From: Yamagishiella unicocca
Taxonomy: Eukaryota; Chlorophyta; Chlorophyceae; Chlamydomonadales; Volvocaceae
Direction of reading: 5' to 3'
Length of the DNA stretch: 64,000 nt
NCBI GenBank assembly: GCA_003116995.1
Contig: BDSL01000004.1
Span: 1,612,001-1,676,000, forward strand
A program made the position numbers and the translations under genes. The notes under the pieces were generated by a model that saw nothing but the letters and a program-made list of their open reading frames with translations, made no database searches and was not told where the DNA came from. This document shows positions 1 to 14,069 of this stretch, in pieces; positions within the stretch are counted from its first letter, which is position 1; each line of letters begins with the position of its first letter.

Positions 1-3000
1 AGGCGAAGGCGACAGCAGCGGAGCCGGCAGCAGCAACAGCAGCAGCAGCAGTAGCCAGCGCGGCGCCGTCTGGAGGGGCATCGGCAGGAGGGGCCGACGC
101 AGGGGGCACTGAAGAGGCCGCCGCGGCGGCCTCGGAGACCTACGGAATCTGTTTGGATGTGCGCGCCGGTAAGTGGATGGGCGGCGTGGGCTAGCTTGTG
201 AGAGCTGGGGGAAAACCACGGGCGGTGGTGGGGGGGGGATGCCGGCCCTGCCGTGGTGACACAGAGGGTGGAACGGAAAGGATCGATGTGGGTCGGTGGA
301 TCCTACCATTGTGCCAGCTGTTGGTCGTGACACCGGTAGTCGATGTGGGTCGGTGGATTTCGCCGTCGTACCAACCGTTGTTCGTCGTAGTCGATGTGGG
401 TCGGTGGATTTCACTATTTTACCAACCGATGGTCTTGAGGTTCGATGTGGGTCGATGAGTGCTACCATCGTTCCAACCGTTGGTGGTAAGATTCCATTCG
501 AGTCAGATCCGAATCCCGCGGTCTTCCCATCCGTGACTTACAACTGACAACACCCCCACTACCGCCACCACCATGCCTACCCCCTCCACCACTACCACTC
601 TCACAGCCGCCTTGCCGTCGCCGTCGCCGCTCAGCTCACTCTTCGCCTTGAGCTCTCCCGCCTTGAGCCCTCCCACCCGGCCAAACCACGGATGGTTTCA
701 CCACTAAATCCCGACCCACGGGTCTCCTCTCAACCCACCCGACAGGCTGCGCCGCGCACCTCTACGTGGCAGCCATATGGGCTCCCCTCGCTGTCAGCCA
801 GGGCCACCAGAACGGGCTGTACTTCAACCCCGAGACCATGCAGCCCCAGTTTGGCACGCCCGCATTCGCAGAGGCCCTCCGTACATGGGCTGAGCTGGCG
901 GACTTGTCGCCGCCGCCGGCAGCAGCAGCAGCAGCAGCAGCAGGCGCCAACTCCACCGGCTGCAACCCCGCCGCAGCTGCCGCCGGCGAAGTACACCCCG
1001 AGTTCGCCGCGGGGCGCTGCGCCCTCACGCTGGCGTCCACGGGGGCCATAAAGGCGCTCCTGCAACAGGCCGGCGGCGGTCGGAGCGCCGTATCGGCCGG
1101 CCTGATCGGCGTCGCCCAGCTGCCCGGCTCCGCGGTCGTGTTGGACCGGTCGGCGGACCGGCTGACTAAATGCTCCAGGGAGCTCTGTCCGTACGGCGAG
1201 ACGGTGGCCGTCGACGACGGCGACGGCGCCATCATCAACCGGGCTCCTCTGGTCGGGCTGGGGTATTACCCGGTGGGTTTGGTTTCGGCGCGAGTGCCGC
1301 CCTGGCGGCAGGCCCTGGCGCTGCAGCTGCTGACCCAGATGGCGGGGCCCAGCGGCAGTCGGAATCTGGTTCTGGATCCGGATGTCCCGGTGGCGCCGTT
1401 CCGGGAGGACCAGGAGCCTAAGGACGGCAGGAGCGGGCTGTGGGCGGAGGCCGGGTACGACACGGACGCGGTAGCGGCGATGCTGGCGGAGGCGCGCTTG
1501 GCCGCCTACCACCGGAACAGCGTGGGGCCTCTGGCGGTGCCCGGCGCTGAGCAGATCATGTAAGGGGGGCGGGGATGCTTTTTATTTTGTTTTGGCGCGG
1601 AAATTAGGGTAGAGGGTTGATGGGAGACCCATGGGCCGACACATAGAGGGGTTGGAGGGGATTGGGGCGGAGGGAGGGAAAGGGAGCTGCGCCAGTGCCA
1701 TGTGCGGTCGTGCTTCCTCAATGCTGCAATTTGCTGCAATTTACGACGGTTCGGACCGACTACCGAGCTCCCCTCGCGGCCGTGGGATCGTGGTTCCGGT
1801 CGGAGCGTATGACGTGCACATGCGTTGGCAACAGGGGCCATCGGTGCCCCTGACAGCCCTCCCTGGATTCGAGGGCTTAAGATTTATGGGTGGTACCTGT
1901 CGTCGCTGCACCTGTGCATGTGCCCCACTTCCACCTCTGCCGGCCCGCCCGCTCCACTTCCCGCGATCAACCGTCAACAGGGCGATTATGCGCTCGGCGG
2001 CCGACAGGATGACCGCCGCCGCTGCTGTCGCTGCTACTGCTGCTGCTGCTGCTGCTGCTGCGGCTAAGACCGTTGCATCCACAGCCAGCGGCAACAGCCG
2101 CAGAGATTCAAATCGCCACTTGCTCCAACAGACTAGCGGCGACATAGGGGCTGGGCCCGCATCGGGTGGTCGTGGCGGGGACGCCGGCGCCAGCGCCACT
2201 GCGACCGTGCATGATGCCCTAGCGGCCGCGGCGGCAGCAGCCGCGGCGGCGGCCCAGGCCAGCGTGCGGCAGCTGCTCTGGCTTGACGGCGGCCTGGGGC
2301 TGCAGCTGGCGCTGGCGCCATCCCCAGCGTACGACAACCCGTACGGCTCTCCAGCGGTGTACGACGCGGCCGCCGTACCGATCAACGTCACGCTCGCCAG
2401 CGTGAAACAACCCTACCTGGCGTCAATCCACTCGGTGCTGTACTGGGGTGATCCGCTGGGGGTGAGTGGTGGGCACGGAGGGTTTTGAGGAAGACCCGTG
2501 GATGCGAGAAAAAAACGTTTACAACAGACGTTTTAAGATGCATGCTGGGGAACTGAGGGCACGGAGGGGGGTCGGAGCTGCTGCGAAGCATACGACGTGG
2601 CGTGGGTAAGGGTTTCCCTAGCGTCCGCGCAACGCACTTGGATTGCATTGTCACTGGTGCGAAACCCAAGTTTACCCCCACCCGCCGGCCTCCCGAGTCC
2701 CTCCCAACACCCATTTGCCTTACCGGTATTCGCCCACTGCCGTCCTGTCCTGCCCCCGTCCGCTCCCTGCTCGACTCCGTCTGCTTGCAGCCGCAGCCAC
2801 CGCCGGTTCCGATCCTTAAGCCGCAGTCCGACGACGGGCACCAGCGGAACGGCGACGTGTACATGCAGGTGCGCTCGTGCTGGGTCTGTGGTCGTGGTGA
2901 TGATGGTGGGTTCGAGGGAGACCCGTGGATGCCCGAAAAAAACCGTTTAAAAACAGAAGTTTTGAGATGCATGCTGGAGAACTGGGTTGGTGATGGTGGG

Positions 3001-5923
3001 TGGGGCGAGTGGCGCAGGTGACAGTCTACCGGTGTTTCGAGACCCCTCCGCCACGAACCCCACGCCGAGCCGGTCGACCCACACAACAGCCCAACCTCGC
3101 CCCGCCTCCCGCCCCCGACTTCATCTCCCAACCCCGCTTGGGTTCAGGTCGGCGTGCCCGTTATCTGCATCTTCACCGCCGTGGTAACCGTGCTGCTGAT
3201 CCTGAACACGCGTAAGGCCCGCGGCAAGGCCTACTACGCGGTGGATGCGCCGCCGGTCAGCCCCGACACCTGCCTCATCGTGACGGTGGGTGGCGGGACA
3301 GCAATCTGGGTGGCTGGCTGGCTGGGTGGCTGGCTGGCTGGCTCCCTGGCTGGCTGGCTGGCTGGCTGGGTGGCTGGCCGGCTGGGTGGCTGGGTGGCTG
3401 GGTGGCTGGGTGGCTGGTCGGCTGGGTGGCTGGACGCGGCAAGCTTCGTATCTGTGAAATCGACTCGATCCTAGTTGGTCCATCTGCTGCCGGCCCCTTC
3501 CCCGTCATGCCCCTCCCTTCCCCGTCATACCCCTGCCTTTCCCGTCAACCCCTTCCCCCCTCCGCCTTTCCTTGTACCCCTTCCCCCCTCCGCCTTTCCT
3601 TGCCTCCGCAGGACGTGCAGGACAGCACTGTGCTCTGGGAGCAGCTGCCCGCCCACGTGATGGACAAGGCGATGCAGGTGCGCGGCCGCCGCTGGCTCCG
3701 AGCGGCCCACCCGTACTGCCTGTCTGTCCTGAACGGCTTTCCTTTCGCACACGAGGATTCCTTGCAACCCGCACTGCCTCGCTGCTCGAACCTGCGCATT
3801 GCGGCTGCTTATTTCGTCGGTCTTTCTGCCCAGCTAACATCATTCCAGGGGCAGCCCCTGCGACCACATCCCTGTGACCACATCCCTGCGACCACACTGC
3901 CTCCTCTGCCTCCATCCCTCAGGTCCACCACAGCACGATGCGGAAGCACCTGGTGCGGCACTTGGGCTACGAGGCAGCCACGGAGGTGCGTGCACGTGGC
4001 CCGGCCGGGCGGGCCAGGGAGGGGGCCGGACGGGACGGGGCGCCAGCTGAGCGGGCCAGCGGGGCCTGGGCTGGTTGGGGCAGGGCTGCCTGTGTCTGTC
4101 AGCTGATGCGGGGGACCTCTGTCCTCACGTGAGGCGCGTCGCCGCTGCCTCGCAGGGCGACTCGTTCATCCTGGCGTTCTACAGCTGTACGGACGCACTG
4201 AGGTACGCCCTGGCGACGCAGCAGGTGAGCGCAGCGGGAGGTGGGGGAAGGGGGAGGAGAGGGGGGAGGGGGAGGGGGAGGTGGGGGAAGGGGGCGGTGG
4301 GGGAAGGGGGAGGTGGGGGAAGGGGGCGGCGGGGGAAGGGGGAGGTGGGGGAAGGGGGAGGTGGGGGAAGGGGGAGGTGGGGGATTCGAGGGAAACCCGT
4401 GGATGTCCGAAAAAACGTTTAAAACAGAAGTTTTGAGATGCATGCTGGAGAACTGGGTTGGGGATACGAAAGCCGAAGGTCGTAATATGACCTTTGGCGG
4501 CTAAGCTATATCGGCTACGGCGAGACGCACGGGAGCGAGGACCCCACGCGACGCACGTAAAGTTTTCGCAGAATCGGTTTTGGGCGCTAGTAGGAAAACT
4601 GTGGGAGTTGGGGCGCTATGGGAGGGCGCTATGAGAGAGGTGGGGGAAGGGGGCGGTGGGGGAAGGGGGAGGTGGTGGAAGGGGGAGGTGGGGGAAAGGA
4701 GGTCGCGGCCGCGGCGTCAGGAAGATGGAAATCAGTGTGGATGTGTATGGGTCGGGCGATGGACGGCATCGTGGCCAGGAGCACAGCACCGGTACGGGTG
4801 CGGAGGAAGGCAGCCGCCGGGTTTGCCTGCGCCGTGTCCTCCGCACGCAGTCGCGACACGGGCAGATTGCTAACGTTTGATAATGCTAATGTCCTACGGC
4901 AGATTAACCTCCTTGCACAGCCCCATCCCGCCCCGTCACGCCCCGCCGTCACGCCGCCATCATGCCCCGCCTGCGCCCCCTCCTCGCCCCCCAGGCGCTG
5001 CTAGAGGCCACCTGGCCCCCGGAGCTTCTGGAGGTGGAGGCGTGCGGCAGTGTGTGGGTGACAGCCGCGGGGGCGGCGAACACCAGGTGATGTGGGGCTC
5101 GAGGAAGACCCGTGGACCCGCTGTGGGGGGGGGAGCGTCCAGCGGTGCCTGGGACTAGGGCGAGGGGGCTGGGGACGAGGAGGCCGGGGCGGGGAATGGA
5201 CACGGTTCCCTGAATTGGGCAGACGGAAGGGAAGGAGGGGGCAGAAAGGTCGGGTGTGGGTGTGGTACGGAGCAGCTGTGGGAACCGGGAGAGGGGACTG
5301 TGAAGCGGCCAGGTGTAGACAGCGACCGGGCCCACGCGTTTGCTGCCGGCGCTCTTGGTTATCGCACATGCTTCCGGCTAACTACCATACGGCTAACGAC
5401 CCAACGGCTAACGGCTCACTGCTAACTACCACACGGCTAACTTCCGCATGCTTCCGGCTGACTACCACTGGGCCGGCGACCCGTTACCGCGGTCGCGAAC
5501 CGCAGCACCACCCGCGCTCCAAGCACCCCTGACCCGCCGCATCCCTCCTGCGACTCTGCGGCGGCTCTACGGAGACTTCCTCCGCCCTCACCGCAAACTG
5601 CCCGCTTCACCCCCACCCCCACCACCGGCTTTCGTATCCCCAACCCAGTTCTCCAGCATGCATCTCAAAACGTCTGTCCTAAACGGGTGTTTTTGGCATC
5701 CGCGGGTCTTCCTCGAAACCTCCCCCACCAGGTCTGACGCGCTCAGCCCCTTTGCGCGCCGAGTGCTGGTGTCGGGCCGCTCGCAAAGCACCCGCCCCAG
5801 CTTGACGCCTGTGCTGTCCACAGCAGCCGCATCAGCGGCAGCGTCGCAGCGACCATCGGAAGGCGGCGCGGGCTCGCAGATCCCCTCCCCACAAACACCT
5901 CCCGGCCTGCTGGCGGCCGCCAC

Positions 5924-5970
<47 letters not shown>

Positions 5971-7593
5971 GCGGCGGCAGCGGCGGCGGCGGCGGGAGCT
6001 TCAAGGGCGCTTCGTCTCCCATGCTGCTCGCCCGGTGGCGACGAGGTGGTCGTGGAACTCCGGGTGGCACTGGCAACAGCCCCGTGAGGGGACGCTTCAC
6101 CTCCTCGGGCGGCGCATCTCCGATGCCGGTTGAGCTGGCTGCATCTGCCGCCTCCGTGGACTGCAGCGCCTCTGGAAAGATGGTGGGTAGCGGACTGGGG
6201 GCTGAAGGGGGCTGAAGGGGGCTGGGACTGGACGAGGCCTCGCCTCACCTTCCGAGCGATGCATTTTGGGGCGTCTACGAGAGTACACTCCTGTGCCGCT
6301 TCCCCTCCCCTTGTTCACAATTTTGGTCCTCGTCGGTTTACATACCCCTTAAGTGCCGACCCACGGGTCTCCTCTCAATCCCCTCGCTCATGCGGCCACC
6401 AGGGGTCCTTACGTAGCGACCGCGCCAGCCGCCACTGGCGCGACTTCGCCTCCCCTGTTCCCCGGCGACGCGGCGCCGGCCGCGACGGCGGTGGCGGCGA
6501 CGGCGGTGGCGGCGACGGCGCCAGAGGCGACGGCGGCGGAGGCGGCCCGTGCACTCCGGCTACCGTCACTGCCTCCAACACGTCCGTGCCCGGCATGCCG
6601 TACACCGCGCGATTGCGCAAGTCTGTTACTTCTGCCTCGCCAGAGCTACTGCTGCCCTCCTCCCTGCCCTTGCCCCTAGCCGCTGGCGCCGCGGGCGCCC
6701 GCGGCGCGTGGGATCACGGCGGTCCCACATACCTGACCCGCGGGTCGCCTGAGGTCGCAATGGAGGCGGAGGCCGGGAGGCCGGGTCCGGGACCCATGGG
6801 CCAGTCGGCTTCGGTGCCGTTGCCCCTAATGCTATACCGGCGGGGGGCCGTGCTACGTGGGCCGGGAAGCGGCGCACAATCTGCTATAAACCTGGCGGGC
6901 ATGGGGCTCTCCAGCGACAGCGACGCTGGCGCCGACGCTGGCGCCGACGCTGGCGCTGACGCTGGAGCCGACGCTGGCGGCGGCAGCGGCGGCATCCGTG
7001 ACACGGTAGACCTGCAGGTCCCCATGAAGGGTCCTTGCAGTGGCCTGGAGTCCGCTTCCATGCCGGATCGCCTCAAGCTGAGGCAGCAGCTGCACGAGCA
7101 GCAGCATCGGACGCAGCATCAGACGCAGCACCTGCAAGAGCAGGCGCAGCAGGCGACTCTTCGCGCCAGGGCCACGGGGGCAGGCCTGCTGGTGCCGCAG
7201 CTGTGTGCGGGTCGCCCTTCGGCCTCCACCACCACCACCACCACCACCGCCGTCGGCAGTCGCGTCAGCTCAGGCAATGGGGCCCTGGATATGGATGCTG
7301 ATGGCCCTCACGCGGAGGAGAGGTTAAGGGTAGATGACGGCGCGCCTCTGGGTGAGCACGGACGGCGGGGCAGCTCTGAGGCCGGAATCGGTGGCGTGGC
7401 TGGCGGCTCCCAGCGCGTGGCGGCGGCGTCGAGCGCTCGCTTTGCGGACACCGTTGACCCGCAGATGTCGTGGGTGCTGCGGGAGTACGGATTCATCCGC
7501 TCCAGCGACCCAGCGGGTCACATCCGGGCGCGCGCCCTAGGGCCCATTGCACTGCAGCTGGCGCGGCACACAAGCGACCACGGCCGGGGCGGG

Positions 7594-7629
<36 letters not shown>

Positions 7630-10600
7630 GCCGCATTGATGATGAACCTCACTACCACCGCAGCGGCGGCGGCGCTGGCGGCGGGGGAGGCGGGTACGAA
7701 CGGCGAGGGGCGCGTCAGCACGTCGATGCCATGCGAGAGGTGCCGGTCATTATCGCTGCAGCCCAGCTCTGCCCTGGTAGGCCAGCTGGCGGCCTGCGGC
7801 TGCAGTGGCGGCGGCGGCGGCGGCAGTGGTGGTGGTGGTGGTGGTGGCAGCGTGCAGGTGGGCTTCAGCGGCAGCACCTCATGGCGCGCCGCTCCGCCCA
7901 CCTCCGCCTCCGCCTCCACCTCTGCCGCGGCGTTACGGCGCGGGGCCGTGCCAACCATACCCGAGCTGCGGCCCGCTCGGCAGTCACGGACGCGCAGTGC
8001 GGCGGCCCCCCACTCACAGGGCTGCGCCGTCTCGAAGGCTAAGCCCGGTCGGTCTTCCAGCGACCTGACGGGCGACCTGCAGCAGCTGTACCCCGCCTCC
8101 CCCTTCCAGTCCCCCTCCGCCTTCGCCTCCACCTCGGCCTCCACCTCCACCTCCTCCTCGCCAGCACCGAGCCCCAGCGCCGGCAGCCCAGCCCCGGGCC
8201 CGCGGCAAGGAGTGCTGGGGAGCCTGCTGCGGCTCGGACTGGGGCCGCGGCCTAAGGTCCACGCCGTACCTTGCGACAGCGGCAAGCAGGAGCGGCATCC
8301 GCCGCTGCCGCCGCCGTCGGGCTCCAGCCTCGTGCCGTACAACGGGGCGCTCAGGACCATAGGCAGCGAGTTTGACAGGCAGCGCATTACGCTGCTGTCA
8401 TCAGCGGTAGCGGACGGGCTGGTCATGGCCGTGTCGCCGGTTCGAATCCACCCTGCGACGACTACTGATGCGGCCGCTGCCTCCGGTACCGCCGCTGTCG
8501 CCGTCCCCATCTCCGGCAGCTCCGCCGGCGGACCGAGCCGCCTGGGAGACGGTCCTGGTTGCGCCGCCTCCGCGCCTGCGTCCACAGCCTCTCCGATCAC
8601 GTCCTCCAACTGCCTGCACCACCTGCCCCCCGGCGTGTCTGTGGCAGCGGATCCTGCTCTACTGGACGCGACGCACCCGCCGTATCGGCAAACCCAAGGA
8701 GCGACCTCCCCCTCGCACCGCCTCCGAAACCGCTCCGGCCGCAACAACGCGGTCTTTGGTACCAGGCTGCTTCAGTACTACCAACAGCTCCAGAACCAGC
8801 CCCAGCTCCAGCCCCAGCCCCAGCTCCAGAACCAGCTCCGGAACCAACTCCAGAACCAGTTCCAGAACCAGAACCAGTCCCAGCAGCCCACGGGCAGCGG
8901 CGGGGGGCCATCCGGGCTGGGGCTCACCGGGTCCTCCATGGCGGGTCTGCGCGGCAGCCGCAACAGCAGTGCAGGCGTGCTCAGCAGCCTCATGATGATG
9001 CCCGGTCGGAGGTTTAGCTGTGACAGGGACTGGGAGAGGCCGGCGGCGGCCGCAGGCAGGGAGGCGCCCGCCCGCGCCGACGTGGATGCGTATGCCCCCA
9101 AGTCCGCGAGGGACGTGGATGCGTATGCCCCCAAGTCCGCGAGGGACGTGCTGATGCGGGACCGCCGCTCCGTTGGCGGCAGCTGGCGCAGCGGCGCGCC
9201 CAAGGCGGCGTCCAGCGCAGCGACGGGTGTGGGGGAGGTGGAGGGGAAGGCCCACAGCACCGTCGCTTCTGTGGCGGGAGACGCCGGCGGTGGGGTTGGA
9301 GACGGCGGCGGCGGTGGCGGCCGGCCAGGGCCGAGCAGGGACTTACGGATCAAGAGCATCAACGGTAGGCAGTTGGGAGCGCGGGCGAGCTGGCACTGCC
9401 GGCGGAAGAGGCGGAAGTGGGGCGGCGCGGGGCAGGTGGTGGGAAGTGGGTCCTGGGGGTGGCGGAGGCATTAGCACTGGAGCAACGCGTGTGCTTGTCC
9501 TGGTGGGAACTGTGGAAGGGTATGGTTGCTCCTGTCACCGCTTGCGGTTGCTTCTGTTACTACTGCTGCCGATTTCCCAAGCCGCTGACGTATCCCTCGC
9601 ACCCGCGCCTTGCCGTGTCCGGCCGTGCCCTGCCGTGCCCTCGTGCCCTCCAACTTGGCCACGTGCCCTCCAACATGGCCACGTGCCCTCCGACGTGTCC
9701 ACGTGCCCTCCAACTTGGCCACGTGCCCTCCAACATGGCCACGTGCCCTCCGACTTGGCCACGTGCCCTCCAACTTGTCCACGCAGGCGCCAACGGTGGG
9801 CCCGACCTCTCGTCCCCCCCCGAAGACACCGCCACGCCCTTCTACCGCACCTTGGTCACCCGCTGGCAGCCCGCCGTGTGCGGCGCTCCAGGCGCCCTGC
9901 TGGCCTTCCGGGGTCTACGAGTGCGAGTCGGGTGGGTCGCGCGCGCACAGTCGTACTGCAAACTGCATGCGCCGGCCCCCGGAAGCCACTGCATAACCGC
10001 ACAACCACAGGACTGCTTATGGTTCTGAGCGCCGCCCGCTGAGCCGCCGGCGTTTTATTTTGCCGCTGCTGCCGCTGCTGCCGGTCTCTCCCGGTCTCCC
10101 CCGCAGCCTGCACGCCGGAGTGGGGTCCCGCAGTGAGATGGTGTACAACAGGGCCGCCGCGCGCATGATGTACTGCGGACCCGTACTGCGGGCAGCCAAG
10201 GCGGTGGCCGACGCGGCGCACGGCGGACAGGTGGGTGCGCTTGTAGCGCCGTCGCCGCACCACGTGGTGGGGTGCGGTGCAACCTAGGAGTTAGCGGCGC
10301 GCGCTGCACCCGGTGCAGCCGTCGCTGGCGACGCAGGGCCAGGCCCTCGCTGGCGACTGATGACCGTTGTTTACCGTAATCCGGGGCTGGCTCGGGCCGG
10401 CGAGGGCCGCCTGCTGCTGCTCCTCCTCTCTTCGCCTCAATGGCTACCACTTGCCTGGCACATTGTACACACTGTCGTACACATTGTCGTACATACATCG
10501 TACGCCTCGTGGTGCGCTGGATGGCCGCAGGTGGTCCTCAGCGCCTCGGCCTTCGCGGGGCTGTCGCAGTGGATGCTCAACGGCGGGGACACCGTGACGG

Positions 10601-13219
10601 TCTGGTTCTTCGGGCGCCACCTGCTGCAGGTCGGTCGGCGGGGGGGGGGGCGTGCGTGTGGGGGCTGCGAAGGAACGCGTGTACGACACATGGCGCCGTT
10701 TGGGTTTCGGCGGGCGGGTGGCCGTCCTCCGACCCACAGCGTGCCGTTCCCCAGTGCCTAAGCGTTGGTAGGGGGGCATGGATCGGGACGGCTCTCGTTT
10801 GCCGGGAGGGGCATGGATCGGCACAGCTCTCGTTTGCCGGGAGGGGTATGGATCGGCACAGCTCTCGTTTGCCGGGGGGGGTATGGATCGGCACAGCTCT
10901 CGTTTGCCGGGGGGGGTATGGATCGGCACAGCTCTCGTTTGCCGGGGGGGGGCATGGATCGGCACAGCTCTCGTTTGTCGGGAGGCATTTGATCAACGAA
11001 GGCTCCCCTTCCGCAGCCGCACCCCTCCTCACCGCCCCCGCCCCCCGCCTCTCCGCCGTGAGTACCGTAAATCCGTAATGCTCTCTTCTTTCCTCCTACG
11101 CCGTGTCCACGGGTGTTCCCTCGCTGGCCCCCGCCCCCCCCCCGCGCGTATCCTCACCCCAGTTCTCCAGCATGCATCCTGAAACGTCTTTCCTAAACGG
11201 TTGTTCCTCGCATCCACGGGTGTTCCCTCGCTGGCCCCCGCCCCCCCCCCCCGCGCAGGATGACCTGCCCAACCAGGACCTCTACGTCGCGTGCTCCCGG
11301 CCGCTGCTGGGCCGCACCGCCCTGCTGCCGCAGAGCCTCCGCAGCCGCGGCGTGTTGCACCCCGGCCTCACGGAGGCGCTGGTGGGGCCGGTGGTGCTGG
11401 CGGTGTTGCAGCTGCACCGGGCGCCGCAGCTCCTGGAGGGGATGGAGCGCGCCGCGGGGGAGCGATGCCTGGTGATGTTCGAGAGCGTGGCGGTGCAGCT
11501 GATGCGGCTGCTGGGTGGAACGCTGGTGCGTCTCGCGGGGTGGAGGGAGGAAGCAGCAGGGGTCCGCGGGTCCGCAACTCTGCATGGGGGCTGACGGAGA
11601 GGGGCTGGGGGAGCCGGCAGCGGGGGGCAACGCAGCGCACCGCCAGCGAAGTTCCACCATCCCTCCTCGAGCACCTTACGCGCCGCCTCCCCGCGCCCTG
11701 TGCGCGTCACACCCGTCCTGCCCGTTATCGTACATGTACGGCGGTCGTACCGCAAAAGCTTTGCACGCGCCCCCTCCCTCCCCCGTCCCCCCGCGCGCAG
11801 TACGAGGCGGAGCAGGGCGGTGTCATCGCGGCGTTCTCGTCAGCGCGCTGCGCGATCCTCTGGCTGCTGCACACACAGGCGCTGCTTATGGCGGTGCCGT
11901 GGGAGGCGCCCGTGCTGGCGTCGCCGTACTGCGAGCGAAAGACGTACGTTGTACGACAGCGGACGGCCCGGACTCAGGCGGGTCCGGGGCCGCCCAAGCC
12001 GCTGGTGAGCGTCGTGGTTTGGTCTCGTGGGGAAGGGAGGAGAGGGGAGGGAGGGCAGGAAGGGGAGGTGAAGGGGTTGGAGGAGGCTGTCCATTTCTGG
12101 GGGGCCTGTTTAGGGCACTGCTGATAGCTGATACGCCACCCGCCAAGCCTGGCAAGACAACCTCTCAGCTCCAACCCTATCGCACAGGTTCCAGCCCCAA
12201 CCGGCATATCTCTATTCCTAAAACCCAACCCGCGACGCTTCCTAGTCGGTGCCGACACACGGGATTGACTTCCCCACACACCTACCCAAACAACGTACAG
12301 GTGACACTGGCCGCCCCGCGGGTCAAGGGCGCCGCTGATCTGGCGCACATGGGGGGCGAGGTGCAGCGGAGGTAGGCGGCCGGGTGGGGAAAATCCGGTG
12401 GATCGCCAACGGAGAAGAGGCTTTCCTAGTTTGGTTTGGAGACAAGAACCCGAGGTGGAAGAGATTCCATGCATGCAGCGATGTGGGGGCAACAGGGTTG
12501 GCGGTTTGGAGGCAAGAACACGAGGTGGAAGAGATTCCATGCATGCAGCGATGTGGGGGCAACAGGGTTGGCGGTTTGGAGGCAAGAACACGAGGTGGAA
12601 GAGATTCCATGCATGCAGAGATGTGGGGGCAACAGGGTTGGCGGTTGCGCCGCATCCGAGCGGCAGCACTACACACGCGCGCCTCGTCCGCACCGCGGAG
12701 CCTCGTCCGCACCGCGGAGCCTCGTCCGCACCGCGGAGCCTCGTCCGCACCGCGGAGCCTCGTCCGCACCGCGGAGCCTCGTCCGCACCGCGGAGCCTCG
12801 TCCGCACCGCGGAGCCGCGTCCGCTTCAGGGCTGTTGTGGACCGACTCCGACCGTAACCGGATTCTCACCTCTGGTACCGGCAGGCCATCTCCATCGCAT
12901 ACAGCCGCACTCAGCGCTAGCTTACCCTGACGTCCGACGGCTCTTCCCCCGCCCTGCGGCATGTCGAGCAACCGGTTCTTTCCTGTAACCCCCCTTGACA
13001 CTTCCCATGTCGAGCAACCGGTTCTTTTCTGTGACCCTCCCGCTGCCGCAGCTCCGGCCGCCTGGTCATCCCGCAACGCCACCGCCATCGGCTGCAAAAG
13101 ATGCTGGCGGCGGTGGGGGCAGGCCAGGTGGTGTGCTCATCGCTCGTGGAGACCGCGTTTGCGTCGGAGCCGCCTCCCGCCGCCGCCACCGCCGCCACCA
13201 CCACCGCCGCGGCCACCGC

Positions 13220-13253
<34 letters not shown>

Positions 13254-13999
13254 ACCACCGCCGGCGCCGCCATCACAGCCAACCACGCCGCAGCGTCGGA
13301 TAACGACCCCGTGCCGCCCGCCGTCGCCATCGCCGACAGTACGGCGGCGCCGCCGGCTGTCGCTGCCGGGCCTCTGCCTGAGCCCCAGCGCGACCGCCGC
13401 GCCGGTGCCGTCGCGCACGTGGTGTCGTCGCCACTGCCGCCGGTCCTCACCCGGGGCCCCGCTCCGGAACCAGTTGTGCCGTTTGGCACGCTCGTTGCGT
13501 ACGACGCGGCCGCTTTCGCCGCCGCTGACGGCGCTGGCGCCGTTGGCGAAGCCGGGATGGTAGCTGGGGACCCTGCAGTCTTGGCGGTTGCCGTCGTACC
13601 TCCAGCAGCGCCGGCGGCGCCCGGCTGTGGCGGCGCGGATGGCTCCAGGGGTGGCATGGCGCCGAGGAGTACGATCGGCGCGATCCTTCGGTCGCAGTCG
13701 TTGTGGCGGCAGGACGATGGCCGCGACAAAGGCGGTGGCGACGGCGGTGGCGACGGCGGCGGCGACGGCGGCGGCGACGGCGACCTTTCCCTTACCTGTC
13801 GTGGTGCTCATGGTGCGGCTCCGGAACCAGACAGCCGTTCCTTGACACGCAAAGACGGCAGCAACACACGCGTGGCGGCGGCGGCGGAGCCGCCGCCGCC
13901 ACCACTGTACGAGATCGAGGCCGCCGGAGCGAGCAACACCAGCGGCGCAGGAGCCGCCGTCATGCGCAGCGACCCTAGTCGCGTGACGACGATCATTCG

Positions 14000-14069
<70 letters not shown>

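Noticed and set aside
5448..6215. Single 255-residue frame as a separate gene
   Set aside because: Only 5732-6182 is coding. The upstream part is intron with an inverted dispersed element, and the end runs past a GTGGGT donor.
8439..8449. GGTTCGAATCC, a match to the tRNA B-box
   Set aside because: No acceptor, D or anticodon stem can be formed around it, and it lies in the coding frame of the cyclase insert.
7518..8747. 409-residue minus-strand open frame
   Set aside because: It is the antisense shadow of the GC-rich cyclase exon 6403-9364, and its Pro/Gly runs mirror the sense Gly/Ala runs.
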